The translations under genes were made by a program, and so were the position numbers. The notes beneath the pieces are model-generated. The model was not told the origin of the DNA. It saw only the letters and a list, made by a program, of their open reading frames with translations, and searched no databases. Source: Malaya genurostris (lineage: Eukaryota > Arthropoda > Insecta > Diptera > Culicidae). Taken from it: a stretch of DNA of 64,000 nucleotides. The stretch spans positions 146,553,964-146,617,963 of the forward strand of contig NC_080571.1 of the NCBI RefSeq assembly GCF_030247185.1. The letters run 5' to 3'. This document shows positions 1-10,925 of this stretch, piece after piece (position 1 is the stretch's first letter; every line of letters begins with the position of its first letter).

Positions 1-1155
1 ATCGGGGGATTTAGTACCTCACATCTTATTAGCAGTCGTGAGGAAAGCTAAAAAAAACGATCCTTTAATGGAAGAACTCCCACCAGAACTTCAAAACTCA
101 TTGTCGAATGCATGCAGCCTAAGGCGATTCGCAAGCAACGATACTGAATTTGCTCAAGTTTAATAATATGAAAGTTTGCAGCGGAATGAAAACAAACACA
201 TCCATATTCCATCACTGTGTGTCCTCCCCACGTGCATTTGGAATCAAACTACACCTCAAGGTATTTGAAAGTCAAAACCTACGCAATAATTCTTTCTAAT
301 ATGTGAAGCTGAAGCTACGCGGGATCATGCCTTCTTGATAAGATGACCAGCTCTGTTTTCTCCGCAGAGAAGTCGATCCCAGATGAACAGCCCAAACGGA
401 CAAGTTATGAAAGGTATCTTGCAATGGTTTTTGCAGATCGATAGATTTAGGTCCAGTAACTGAAACCACGCCATCATCTGCCAATTTTCTTTGTGTGCAT
501 GGGATTACTAGACAGGTGTCAATATCATTCACGTAAAAATTATAAAGGAGCGGACTGAGGCATGAGCCTTGCGGGAGACCCATGTAACTAATTCTGAATG
601 TTGCCAAATCGCCATGTGAGAAATACATGCATTTCTCTGACAAAAGGTTGTGCAAATAATTATGTATTACTGCTGGAAGTCCATGTTGATGGAGCTTGTC
701 TGAGAGAACATCAATGGAAACTGCATCAAATGCTCCTTCAATGTCTAAAATACAGATGCCATTTGTTGTTTTTGAGCGAAGGTAATTTGAATGTCAGACG
801 AAACTAATGCAAGGCAATCATTCGTCCCTTTATTTCTACAGAAGCCAAACTGAGTATCTGACAACAAACCGTTCGTCTCGACCTCAGTGTCGAAACGTCG
901 AAGAATAATTTTTTCGAACAATTTTCGGATGCAGGACAACATTGCAGTGGGTCTATATGAGTTGTGATTGGAAGATGGTTTCTCCGGCTTTTGAATGGCG
1001 ATAACTTTCACTTGCCTACAGTCAGGTGGAACAATATTTTGCTCAAGAAACTTGTTGAACAATTCCAACAAACGTCTTTTTGAGAGGTCGGGCAGATTCT
1101 TCACCAAGTTGATTTTAATTCTGTCCAATCCAGGAGCGTTATTGTTACAATACAT
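1..1155 (-). pseudogene. LOA/Lian-like non-LTR retrotransposon, reverse transcriptase (3' part, runs off window)
   Basis: The minus strand encodes reverse transcriptase in pieces. The palm start with NAPGLDRIKINLVKNLP and a YRPTAMLSCIRKLFEK motif lies at 745-1155. The GLPQGSCLSPLLYNFYVNDID motif followed by LADDG (catalytic Asp pair; usual Y/F replaced by L) lies at 296-655. The thumb/C-terminal part (VMEYGCVCFHSA, LEQIQYRCLRIALGCM) lies at 1-245. A coding bridge between the two main ORFs is readable with a frameshift, so the gene is dead. The LPQGSCLSPLLYN plus LADDG combination fits my recollection of LOA/Lian-type elements of Aedes, which carry an RNase H domain downstream; that domain would lie outside the window. 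Clade assignment is recall, not a search. Confidence 0.75.
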
Positions 1156-1740
1156 GAGTGCTATGAAAAATTACATCATTGAAAAGGGGCTATCGATGGA
1201 ATCGATTTGGAGAAGACTCCCAAATATTGCTCTGCGTAGGAACAGAATCTGGACAAACTTTCCTCGCAAAATCAAATATCCATCGGTTCGAGTATTCCTC
1301 ACTCTTATTTCCTACGTTACGATTACCCATTCGTCTGGCCGTGTTCCAAAGAATGCTAATTCAGGTTTCTCTTGACAAATCATCGACAAAATGTCTTAAA
1401 TAGCTACATTTCTTGGCCCAAAATATGCTCTTGTACTTGGTTTCTAAAACTAAGAATGTTTCAAAATTCTGAGAAGTTCCTCCTCCTTGTTTTAAAAATG
1501 TTTTGCAAGCAATTTGTTCCGCGTGTTTAGCATCTGAGCATAGTTTGTATGATCAAGGGTTTGAAGGCCTTCTGTTGGTCGATGGACCAAGAAATCGTTT
1601 GGTATGGGTTTGTTCTGCGGCCTCCAGAATCGAACAAACGTGGACGTCATATTCTTCAAGTGCGGTGAGCATTGAATTCAAGAAACATGAAATATTATTT
1701 TGGTATTTGCAATGACTGAGGGGAAAAATATATTGGGGAA
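1156..1740 (-). pseudogene. Linker between endonuclease and RT of the LOA-like element
   Basis: The minus strand at about 1180-1330 reads in one frame as a typical pre-RT linker (GNRNVGNKSEEYSNRWIFDF, then ARKVCPDSVP), directly upstream of the RT at 745-1155 and separated from it by a frameshift near 1180. From 1340 to 1740 similarity fades and stops accumulate. No separate gene is visible; plus-strand ORFs here are shadows. Confidence 0.5.
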
Positions 1741-1779
1741 GCCAAATGAATGAAAAACTAACAAAAAAGATGATTTATT

Positions 1780-1880
1780 GGAAAAAGATACGCTCAGAGA
1801 CAGGACTCGAACCTGCGTTCTTAAGCATTCCGTGCATACGCGCTACAATTTCGTCACTCTGAATCTTGTTTTAGTCACTC
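1780..1880 (-). repeat. tRNA-derived SINE-like sequence
   Basis: On the minus strand a perfect RNA polymerase III B-box (GGTTCGAGTCC, 1803-1813) lies in a T-arm-like hairpin. It is preceded by a D-arm-like GTAGCGCGT and followed by CTCTGAGCG and a T-rich stretch. This is the layout of tRNA-derived SINEs. No complete acceptor stem can be folded, so it is not a functional tRNA gene. It sits between the two halves of the LOA-like element ORF2, which suggests insertion into that element. The boundaries are approximate; 1881-2065 shows nothing I recognise. Confidence 0.4.
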
Positions 1881-2065
1881 TAAAACGCCAGTCAGACATA
1901 GTAGAACGTACATCGAACATGGTTCTAATCCAGGCCGTCACCTGACCGATACCTTACATCCAAACATCTTCTCTGTCCATCAAATACTAGTCTTCTCGCT
2001 TTACACCTATTTCTTCGATCAAGCATTGAGTAGGCGAGTGTATTTATAATTGCTTGTCACCTTCT

Positions 2066-2914
<849 letters not shown>

Positions 2915-3239
2915 AACCTGAGAGAATTGGCCATTGAGATGATAACTGCATCAAAAAAGTTCTCGCTATAGGAAGGAATTCCATAATGATGGTCTTTAGA
3001 TTCATTCTGAAAATTTCTGAAAACTTCAGTAATCTTGTTGGCGAATGTGAATCGGAGTTTTCTGGATTATTGTCTTTTCTTGTGCCTTTTAGATTTAACT
3101 CGGGGATCTTGTTTTAAAGGTGTAATTTAAGGTGTCTGTTTTGGTAATTTGGAGGAAAACTTCGCCCTCTTAACAGAACATTGAGGAGTGACAAACGAAG
3201 TACCGTCACTATTTCCATCCGAGTCAGATTCCTATGGCT

Positions 3240-3737
3240 CTAGAGTTGAAAAGCCGTTTTCTGTTTCGATTGGGGGCGATCAATAATTGTTCTAAGCATT
3301 TCTGCATACTTGCGCTTAGAACGTGCTTTTAAAGAAAACTGAATTTTGTCTTTACGCAACTTAAATGCAGCGCATACTGAGAGATCATGAGGACTCTCCC
3401 CACAATAAACACATTTTTCATTGTTTTTATTGCAAAGATTATCCTTATGGGGCTCTTGACATTTGATACATTTAAACTTATTACTATAATAAGTAGCTGT
3501 ATGTCCGAATTTCTTATAGTTCGTGCAATTCATAACATGCGGTACGAAAAGCCGAACAGGAAGACGAATTTCATCGATATCGACATGGCTAGGCAACGCA
3601 GATCCGGCAAATGTTACTCGAAACGAATCTGAGGGACGATAAGACTTATTTCCATCGACAATAAATCTTGAGAACAATTGCTTGCACTTGAGTATCTTAA
3701 CTCCCTCAAGCATGGAGTCCATTATCAAGTAAATCAT
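3240..3737 (-). pseudogene. ORF1 (gag-like, zinc knuckles) of the LOA-like element
   Basis: The ORF1-type nucleic-acid-binding protein reads SDSFRVTFAGSALPSHVDID, then LPVRLFVPHVMNCTNY. Cysteine clusters follow: CTNYKKFGHTATYY (a CCHC knuckle with the last Cys lost to Tyr), then CIKCQEPHKDNLC and CVYCGESPHDLSVC. The C-terminus is basic (LKARSKRKYAEML). The coding sequence continues upstream to about 3960 as KIRVVVNDLKQANEVVTCKLF and KVEIDGVVTKAILTADDLL, before a 31-bp local duplication shifts the frame. Such proteins bind element RNA to form the retrotransposition particle. The element's 5' end is probably near 4335. Confidence 0.7.
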
Positions 3738-3774
3738 CGGCGACCGACTCCATTATCAAGTAAATCATCGGCTG
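3718..3774. repeat. 31-bp tandem duplication in ORF1 pseudogene
   Basis: TCCATTATCAAGTAAATCAT occurs at 3718 and again 31 bp later (start 3749). Thirty-one is not a multiple of three, so this duplication by itself breaks the ORF1 frame. Confidence 0.85.
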
Positions 3775-4152
3775 TTAGAATTGCTTTAGTGACGACACCG
3801 TCAATTTCCACCTTTTTCGATGGAATGTAAACTCGATATTATACAGCAAATAATTTACAGGTTACAACTTCGTTTGCCTGTTTCAAATCGTTAACAACAA
3901 CTCGAATTTTATCTCTATTAACTTTAGAGATTTCTACAACTTCAGAGAAATGTGATGTCAAATCCTTTGTAATTCGCATCAAATTTTATACCTTTTCTTT
4001 GCGTCGAAAATAGATTATCCATGGCCCTGTGGTACCCTCTGGATAATATTTAGCCCTTGTAATTTAAAATCTTACTAGTATTCGGAATCGGATTCAAATG
4101 ATCTTCCGTGAGATCATTAATTATATTAACTGTTTTTTGTGATTGTACAATA

Positions 4153-4335
4153 TCAAAATGAAAACTTATGTATAGTAAAAATTTCAGTTATAAGAGAAAT
4201 AAAAAGGCGGGTGGGTAATGTCAGAGACATAACTGGATGTCGTGAATACGAAAAAACTGGCACACTTCCATCACTTTTCCGAATATCAGTTAGTTGATTG
4301 ATTGTTTGAATTGTGCAAGCTTTCCCCTTTTTCAC
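4153..4335 (-). other. Possible 5' region of the LOA-like element; no recognisable protein
   Basis: This stretch lies upstream of ORF1 on the element strand. A 60-codon minus-strand frame is open but resembles nothing I know. It may be ORF1 N-terminal sequence or 5'UTR. From 4336 to 4560 I see only AT-rich sequence with no feature. Confidence 0.2.
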
Positions 4336-4599
4336 TAATAGAGTTTGAAGCGATGCACCTAAATTAAAGTACAGATAAGTTACATTAAACAGCTACTATT
4401 CTACAACTATATATTCCAAACTTGAAACAATTCCTGGTTAATTTGCTAATATAGAAGGCTAGGCACGACAAATTTGTAGTTTATTTCTATTAAATCTATG
4501 AAGTTCGAAGATATCTGATTAAATTATTTCAACTTCCATCTTGATGAATCTTTTGGTAGAAAATATTGAAAGTTTAATTAACTCTTTATGATTATCTGT

Positions 4600-4615
4600 G
4601 GCTCTAAAAAGTGCC
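4600..4615 (-). promoter_or_regulatory. Histone-type mRNA 3' stem-loop (degenerate copy)
   Basis: Read on the minus strand this is GGCACTTTTTAGAGCC followed by ACAGATAATCATAAAGAG. It forms a 6-bp stem with one internal A-A mismatch and a UUUU tetraloop, matching the metazoan replication-dependent histone 3' processing hairpin. The AAAGAG about 13 nt downstream resembles a histone downstream element (U7 snRNP target). The coding part that should precede it is missing. Confidence 0.5.
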
Positions 4616-4629
4616 TTGAATTGTCACAA

Positions 4630-4715
4630 TCAACAAGATCTGAGATGGTTCTCGTGTGTGTCTTGTTTCGGCAACAGTTGCACAGAAAATGGTAGGAAAA
4701 CGACAAAATTCAACT
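4630..4715 (-). promoter_or_regulatory. Histone 5' leader-like segment, related to 5816-5870
   Basis: The plus strand TCTCGTGTGTGTCTTGTTTCG, then CAACAGTTGCACAGAAAATGG and TAGGAAAA, is closely similar to the segment at 5816-5870. There it sits downstream of a CCAAT box and a TATA box. Here it lies between two histone-type 3' stem-loops with no coding sequence, as if a histone gene body was deleted. Confidence 0.35.
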
Positions 4716-4735
4716 AGTTCTTTATGATGATCTTT

Positions 4736-4751
4736 AACACTGAAAAGTGCT
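4736..4751 (-). promoter_or_regulatory. Histone-type mRNA 3' stem-loop
   Basis: The minus strand reads AGCACTTTTCAGTGTT, then AAAGATCATCATAAAGAAC. It is a fully paired 6-bp stem (with G-U) and a UUUC loop, the canonical form for histone pre-mRNA cleavage, with a purine-rich AAAGA element downstream. A half-copy (AGCACTTTTCAG, 4761-4772) lies just upstream. Together with 4600-4615 and the H2B-like remnant nearby, this supports a former histone gene cluster. Confidence 0.55.
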
Positions 4752-4789
4752 TCGAATTGTCTGAAAAGTGCTTTGATTGGGTGTTCGAG

Positions 4790-4824
4790 ATATATACACA
4801 TATATAGAGATATATATAGATATA

Positions 4825-4917
<93 letters not shown>

Positions 4918-4918
4918 G

Positions 4919-4944
<26 letters not shown>
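4790..4944. repeat. (AT)n microsatellite
   Basis: Interrupted AT dinucleotide tract of about 155 bp that forms the outer edge of the inverted repeat segment 4944-7398. Confidence 0.97.
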
Positions 4945-4949
<5 letters not shown>

Positions 4950-5597
4950 AAACCCTCTCAGCAGCAGCATCTATATTGAGAGAACCTGGATCGACAAATT
5001 AATCCGAAATAGAACGGGACAGTGAGAATTCTAGCAGATCACCATCATCATCATCATCGTCATAGTCATCTCTGTCATCATCATTCATCCGATTACTGGT
5101 GTGATAAGGAAAGTTGATGAGAGCGAGACTGATCTTTGCCTGCTTCAACCAAAACATCGCCGAATTGAAAGCTGCCTGATCTTATCGGTCTATCGATCAC
5201 GACATCGAGAGATTTAACCAGTCTGGAATGATACCTTGCCTCGGTGACACACGAAATGGGTTCGTGGCATGCCCGTCGTGATTTTAACCTGTTATAGTTA
5301 AGTTCATATTACCTAGTTAAGAATAAATTAGAAGCATGCATAGTTCGTTTTAAATAAAATGTGTTGTCAGTAATAAAGGTGTGTCAGTATAAAAATATGC
5401 GACTACGTTACTGAAGGAACTTTATCCCGGAAACAAAAAGATGTCGGTGTACCAATTTCGGCATAGTGCTACCCATTGCATGTTGGTTGCATGATATTTC
5501 GCCATTCTTTGGTGATCTCTCGTTCGATGATGGGATTTTGATATCAACCGATCACCGCTATCGAAGAATAAATAAGGGTAACGTTCACATCCCCACA

Positions 5598-5648
5598 ATG
5601 GGCCTTGCTGAACTTTTTGGCTGCCTTTCTACCGGTTTTCGGTGCCCT
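5598..5648 (-). pseudogene. Histone H2B N-terminal fragment (inverted copy)
   Basis: Seventeen minus-strand codons read RAPKTGRKAAKKFSKAH. They are close to the mosquito/fly H2B tail MAPKTSGKAAKKSGKAQ, with the start ATG changed to AGG. The match ends abruptly after the His codon; no globular H2B domain follows. A TATA box is upstream on the same strand at about 5724-5729. It is the mirror of the fragment at 13204-13254. Confidence 0.5.
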
Positions 5649-6545
5649 CGTGCTGACGGTGTCTCGTACGTTCAGAACAGCTGCTTTTACTTAATTGACG
5701 CTATTTCTCACATCATATTTCATTTTATACCTGCTACTGGCAGCGGTGTACGGAATACCCCTTTGCCAAAATTTCTTTTCCTGTTCACAGAACGGAAAAC
5801 AGTGAGACCATGCTGCTCTCGTGTGTCTTGTTTCGAGAACAGTTGCTCAGCAAATGGTTGGAAAAATGAACAAATAAACTTTTATATGGATGCTCTTGTA
5901 TAGATCCAAGTTCTGATTGGCTGGTGCTGTCATGGGTTAAATTAAACAGGTTTTTCAATATTGCACTATTGAAAAACTTCAATGTTGTTGCAATACACGT
6001 TAAGGTTCAAAATTTTCGATTCTATTGGTAGTTAGATTATATAAATCTTTCCACAGATCACTGAGCTATGAGCTTTCAAAATACGAGAGAGACAAACGCG
6101 CCTTATGAATTATCCTCTTTGATATTCGTTTATACCAAACAATTCAGAAAAGGTAAATTTTGAACTATTTGAGATTATTTCACACAACTGAAAATTTTAT
6201 ACCAAAATTGTGATCATATTTCCGATGGCATGTCGCAAGAATTATGTTGATTCAATAGGTACAACAGGAGATATTCACGATCAAAAACTTATCACTCTCT
6301 CAGAGGGTAAATTTTGAAAAGGCACCCAATAGTGAAGTAAATCGTACTAACGACAAAAAATTGAATTAAATTACATCTACATTGTTGCTGCTGTCTCTGT
6401 TCCTCTGTCGCAAAGAACGACGTGAAGCTCATCCAACGATTTCCAATTGGCAGTCTTTTGGTATCGTTTTCTGCTCTCTGAGTTGCTCTGCCGTCGTTGA
6501 GATCACATTTGAGCTTGGTGTGCTGCCTGTACTTGGCCCCAGGTA

Positions 6546-7450
6546 CAGGGTCCGCCATGTAACTTTTATTTTAAACATGCAATAAAACTCAAACGGTTCC
6601 TCCGGTTTCAAAATTTATTTTTTCATATTAAAGTACAATCCTTCCGGTTAATTGTGGAATATAATTTCATTGAAATGGCTGCCTCGGCTGGCCTTGCAGT
6701 ACGCCATACGGTCGGTCCAATTTTTAGTACATTTTCGATTGTATGCAACTTTATTTCAGCTATGGCTGCACGAATGTTGTCTTTCAAGGCTTGAATTGTC
6801 TCTGGCTTGTCCACATAACAGCCCCCCAAAGATAATAGTCTAACGGCGTCAAATCACAGCTCCGAGGCGGTCAAACGACATTTCTACTGATAATTCGATC
6901 TTCGAAAACTGTGTGCAAAAGATCGATCGTAGCGTTGGCTGTGTGGCACGTAGCGCCGTCTTGTTGGAACCAAGTGGTATCCAAGTCTTCCTTGTCAAGT
7001 AACGGGAAAAACCAATCGCTAATCATGGCGCGGTAGCGCTCGCCATTGACCGTGACGGCGGCTCCTGCCTCATTTTCGAAGAAAAATGGCCCAATGATGC
7101 CGCCAGACCAAAATCCGCACCAAACCGTCACTCACTGAGGATACATCGGCTTCTGCATGATAACGTGCGGGTTTTCCGTCCCCCAGATGCGACAATTTCG
7201 CTTATTAACATACCCGACGAGATGAAAATGTACCTCATCCGAGAAGATGATTGTTTGGCACACATTTCGCAACATTACCATGATTTTCAAAGTAATACTG
7301 CTTTATTTTCACGCATTCTTCAAGCGTGTAAACAACCATTTTCGTTCAGCGGAAGGATGAACCTAAGTTTCTGTCAAATCAGAAGTGACATTAAGGTTAC
7401 CAATGTCAAAATAATCGCTCGTTAAAAAAAATGTTAGATGGCGGACCCTG
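6546..7450 (-). mobile_element. Mariner element, internally deleted, complete ends
   Basis: This 905-bp element is bounded by imperfect ~30-bp TIRs beginning CAGGGTCCGCCAT (left 6546 on; right, complement, ending 7450). It is flanked on both sides by TA (6544-6545, 7451-7452), the mariner target duplication. On the minus strand the transposase starts MVVYTLEECVKIKQYY. It loses about 100 residues of the helix-turn-helix region at VPN, then resumes at TIIFSDEVHFHL with the first catalytic Asp. It continues to TTWFQQDGATCHT and PPRSCDLTPLDYYLWG. A TGA replaces the Trp before PPRSCD. Spacing of the second and third Asp is 39 as read. It cannot make transposase. Confidence 0.88.
6871..7131 (-). 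pseudogene. Mariner transposase catalytic core fragment (inverted copy)
   Basis: An 86-codon open stretch reads TVWCGFWSGGIIGPFFFENE, then AVTVNGERYRAMI and WFQQDGATCHT, ending at an in-frame TGA. This is the middle of a mariner DDD catalytic domain. The downstream coding part (LTPLDYYLWG, DKPETIQALKDNIRAAIAEI) follows at 6623-6866 after a small internal deletion. Identical in protein to the stretch at 11721-11981. Confidence 0.8.
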
Positions 7451-8460
7451 TACAGTGCTATTGCTCTTGGTGGCGATCAAATGTGATGCTTGCAGTACTA
7501 GCAGTTTTAACTACCTGTAGCTTAGAGTAGCAGCCTTTAACTCACGATCCAGTATAATCGAAACACAACCTCTTCGCTTGAATGGTTTTTACTGAATGTC
7601 GTGTGAACTTGCAAGTGTGGATAATTACTTAAAAAATAGGCTGCTTAGAATGCTATTCCTGAACTTTGTACTATAAAATCACTTATTGCCTTTCTCATAT
7701 ATAAAGTTTATGCAATCACTTGAAAAATTGACTAGTGAAACTTGGCGCAGAGAACTAAGTGTTCTTAATCATTTGACACAGTTCATCGAGCTGAACAATG
7801 TATGTGTCTGTGCATGTATGTGTGTGAGTATGTGTCAAATAATGTCACTCATAAAATAAAAAATCTTATAGTCCAACAGGTTGCTATTGAATTTCACAAC
7901 GTCGTTTTGAGCGACGATGCAAAAAAGGGTAAAATTCTTCTAGATTTGGCTTAAAACTGATTCAATTTGTAGGTTATATAAGTTACTTACTAAACGAACC
8001 GACTTTAGCTGTACAGGTTCCAAATTCCCGGTTTCAGAAGTACCGGAAATAGTGGTGAAAATTCTAAAACGAGACTCACTCCATTTTCTCAGTTCTTATT
8101 AACTTGACATAACTGTTTACAAATTGAAAAGCTACACCACTAGGTGGATTAAAACAGGTTTTCTTTATTTTAAATTTTATTAATGAAATCAACAAAATTT
8201 TCACAGAATATTTTGGTCAAATACAGAACTGAGCTTTTTTATTCTAAATGTATAACTAATGAAATTCAGAATACCTATTCATCTTTTCGCCTTTCCTGTT
8301 AATGCTTACCGAAAAGAACCAATTAATATCGATACATCAGTTGTAGAACTATGTAAGTCCGCGTGTCCGAGCGGCGTGCGAGGGAGGAGCTGACAGGAAA
8401 ACCTTTTTGTTCTATTAATACCATCACTACACTTGTGGGATCTATATATTTTATTTACAT
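7451..8460. repeat. Dispersed mosquito-type repeat, no gene
   Basis: Noncoding. It includes the motif family 'TTGCCTTTCTCATAT.. ATGCAATCACTT' (about 7685-7730), GTATGTGT-rich simple sequence (7800-7840), and CACCACTAGGTGG at 8135-8147 followed by GATTAAAACAGG. The same motifs recur at 17400, 28440-33920 and in the tandem block. I see no ORF with recognisable content. Confidence 0.6.
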
Positions 8461-8461
8461 A

Positions 8462-8609
8462 TATATAATTATATTATATATATATATATATATATAATTA
8501 TATATAATATATATATATATATACTATATATTATATATATATATATATATACATATAATATATATATATATATATATAATATATATATATATATAATATA
8601 TATATATAT
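8462..8609. repeat. (AT)n microsatellite joined to truncated mariner TIR
   Basis: Interrupted AT tract. The mariner sequence begins directly at AACCTTAATGTC (8610), so about 50 bp of the 5' TIR present at 7399-7450 is missing here. Confidence 0.95.
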
Positions 8610-9469
8610 AACCTTAATGTCACTTCTGATTTGACAGAAACTTAGGTTCATCCTTCCGCTGAACGAAAATGGTTGTTTACACGCTTGAAGAATGCGTGAA
8701 AATTAAGCAGTATTACTTTGAAAATCATGGTAATGTTGCGAAATGTGTGCCAAACAATCATCTTCTCGGATGAGGTACATTTTCATCTCGTCGGGTATGT
8801 TAATAAGCGAAATTGTCGCATCTGGGGGACGGAAAACCCGCACGTTATCATGCAGAAGCCGATGTATCCTCAGTGAGTGACGGTTTGGGTGCGGATTTTG
8901 GTCTGGCGGCATCATTGGGCCATTTTTCTTCTCGAAAATGAGGCAGGAGCCGCCGTCACGGTCAATGGCGAGCGCTACCGCGCCATGATTAGCGATTGGT
9001 TTTTTCCCGTTACTTGACAAGGAAGACTTGGATACCACTTGGTTCCAACAAGACGGCGCTACGTGCCACACAGCCAACGCTACGATCGATCTTTTGCACA
9101 CAGTTTTCGAAGATCGAATTATCAGTCGAAATGTCGTTTGACCGCCTCGGAGCTGTGATTTGACGCCGTTAGACTATTATCTTTGGGGGGGCTGTTATGT
9201 GGACAAGCCAGAGACAATTCAAGCCTTGAAAGACAACATTCGTGCAGCCATAGCTGAAATAAAGTTGCATACAATCGAAAATGTACTAAAAATTGGACCG
9301 ACCCGTATGGCGTACTGCAAGGCCAGCCGAGGCAGCCATTTCAATGAAATTATATTCCACAATTAACCAGAAGGATTGTACTTTAATATGAAAAAAATAA
9401 ATTTTGAAACCGGAGGAACCGTTTGAGTTTTATTGCATGTTTAAAATAAAAGTTACATGGCGGACCCTG
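8610..9469 (+). mobile_element. Mariner element, 5' TIR lost (copy 1)
   Basis: Same element as 6546-7450 in plus orientation. The 3' TIR ends CGGACCCTG at 9469 before TA; the 5' TIR is replaced by (AT)n. It has additional one-base insertions relative to the other two copies, so the transposase remnants are frameshifted more often: the catalytic core lies at about 8880-9140 and the C-terminal KPETIQALKDNIRAAIAEIK at 9160-9366. The latter ends with MAYCKASRGSHFNEIIFHN, the likely authentic C-terminus. Confidence 0.85.
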
Positions 9470-10372
9470 TACCTGGGGCCAAGTACAGGCAGCACACCAA
9501 GCTCAAATGTGATCTCAACGACGGCAGAGCAACTCAGAGAGCAGAAAAACGATACCAAAAGACTGCCAATTGGAAATCGTTGGATGAGCTTCACGTCGTT
9601 CTTTTGCGACAGAGGAACAGAGACAGCAGCAACAATGTAGATGTAATTTAATTCAATTTTTTGTCGTTAGTACGATTTACTTCACTATTGGGTGCCTTTT
9701 CAAAATTTACCCTCTGAGAGAGTGATAAGTTTTTGATCGTGAATATCTCCTGTTGTACCTATTGAATCAACATAATTCTTGCGACATGCCATCGGAAATA
9801 TGATCACAATTTTGGTATAAAATATTTCAGTTGTGTGAAATAATCTCAAAATAGTTCAAAATTTACCTTTTCTGAATTGTTTGGTATAAACGAATATCAA
9901 AGAGGATAATTCATAAGGCGCGTTTGTCTCTCTCGTATTTTGAAAGCTCATAGCTCAGTGATCTGTGGAAAGATTTATATAATCTAACTACCAATAGAAT
10001 CGAAAATTTTCAACCTTAACGTGTATTGCAACAACATTGAAGTTTTTTCAATAGTGCAATATTGAAAAACCTGTTTAATTTAACCCATGACAGCACCAGC
10101 CAATCAGAACTTGGATCTATACAAGAGCATCCATATAAAAGTTTATTTGTTCATTTTTCCAACCATTTGCTGAGCAACTGTTCTCGAAACAAGACACACG
10201 AGAGCAGCATGGTCTCACTGTTTTCCGTTCTGTGAACAGGAAAAGAAATTTTGGCAAAGGGGTATTCCGTACACCGCTGCCAGTAGCAGGTATAAAATGA
10301 AATATGATGTGAGAAATAGCGTCAATTAAGTAAAAGCAGCTGTTCTGAACGTTACGAGACACCGTCAGCACG

Positions 10373-10423
10373 AGGGCACCGAAAACCGGTAGAAAGGCAG
10401 CCAAAAAGTTCAGCAAGGCCCAT
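10373..10423 (+). pseudogene. Histone H2B N-terminal fragment (copy 1, at gap edge)
   Basis: Same RAPKTGRKAAKKFSKAH-coding stretch as at 13204-13254. Three bases after it the sequence runs into the N gap. Confidence 0.45.
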
Positions 10424-10425
10424 TA

Positions 10426-10925
10426 NNNNNNNNNNNNNNNNNNNNNNNNNNNNNNNNNNNNNNNNNNNNNNNNNNNNNNNNNNNNNNNNNNNNNNNNNNN
10501 NNNNNNNNNNNNNNNNNNNNNNNNNNNNNNNNNNNNNNNNNNNNNNNNNNNNNNNNNNNNNNNNNNNNNNNNNNNNNNNNNNNNNNNNNNNNNNNNNNNN
10601 NNNNNNNNNNNNNNNNNNNNNNNNNNNNNNNNNNNNNNNNNNNNNNNNNNNNNNNNNNNNNNNNNNNNNNNNNNNNNNNNNNNNNNNNNNNNNNNNNNNN
10701 NNNNNNNNNNNNNNNNNNNNNNNNNNNNNNNNNNNNNNNNNNNNNNNNNNNNNNNNNNNNNNNNNNNNNNNNNNNNNNNNNNNNNNNNNNNNNNNNNNNN
10801 NNNNNNNNNNNNNNNNNNNNNNNNNNNNNNNNNNNNNNNNNNNNNNNNNNNNNNNNNNNNNNNNNNNNNNNNNNNNNNNNNNNNNNNNNNNNNNNNNNNN
10901 NNNNNNNNNNNNNNNNNNNNNNNNN
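10426..10925. other. Assembly gap of exactly 500 N
   Basis: Run of 500 N, a fixed-size scaffold gap. Flanking sequence on the right (10928 on) repeats sequence already present at 8080 on. Confidence 0.99.

Larger units (their letters stand above)
4944..7398 (-). repeat. Inverted copy of the segment at 11454-13907
   Basis: The reverse complement of this 2455-bp stretch matches 11454-13907 nearly base for base. I see a few substitutions, for example around 5480-5540 versus 13315-13375. Both outer ends abut (AT)n tracts. The inner end stops inside the mariner 5' TIR (after GACATTAAGGTT, 7398); here the TIR continues normally, while in the other copies an (AT)n tract replaces it. The segment holds the histone remnants and a mariner. 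Confidence 0.92.
8080..10425 (+). repeat. Direct copy 1 of a ~2.3-kb segment, ending at the assembly gap
   Basis: It aligns with 10928-13256 at a near-constant offset. Where the two differ, copy 1 mostly has one or two extra bases: GGGGGGG versus GGGGGG near 9186, TTTTTT versus TTTTT near 9001, ACCCG versus ACCG near 9303, CTTCTTCTCG versus CTTCTTCG near 8928, and TTTTG versus TTTG near 9603. At these sites the inverted copy 4944-7398 agrees with copy 2. Copy 1 therefore looks like an unpolished contig end rather than an independent locus. Confidence 0.85.

Noticed and set aside
2..163. A plus-strand open frame of 54 codons at the window edge (GDLVPHILLAVVRKAKKNDP..) that looks like the last exon of a gene.
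   Set aside because: The complement reads the C-terminal part of the LOA-like RT (VMEYGCVCFHSA, LEQIQYRCLRIALGCM), which fits the element that follows; the plus-strand frame is a shadow.
1780..1880. A functional tRNA gene on the minus strand (B-box perfect).
   Set aside because: No acceptor stem pairs and the anticodon arm is not convincing; a SINE remnant fits better.
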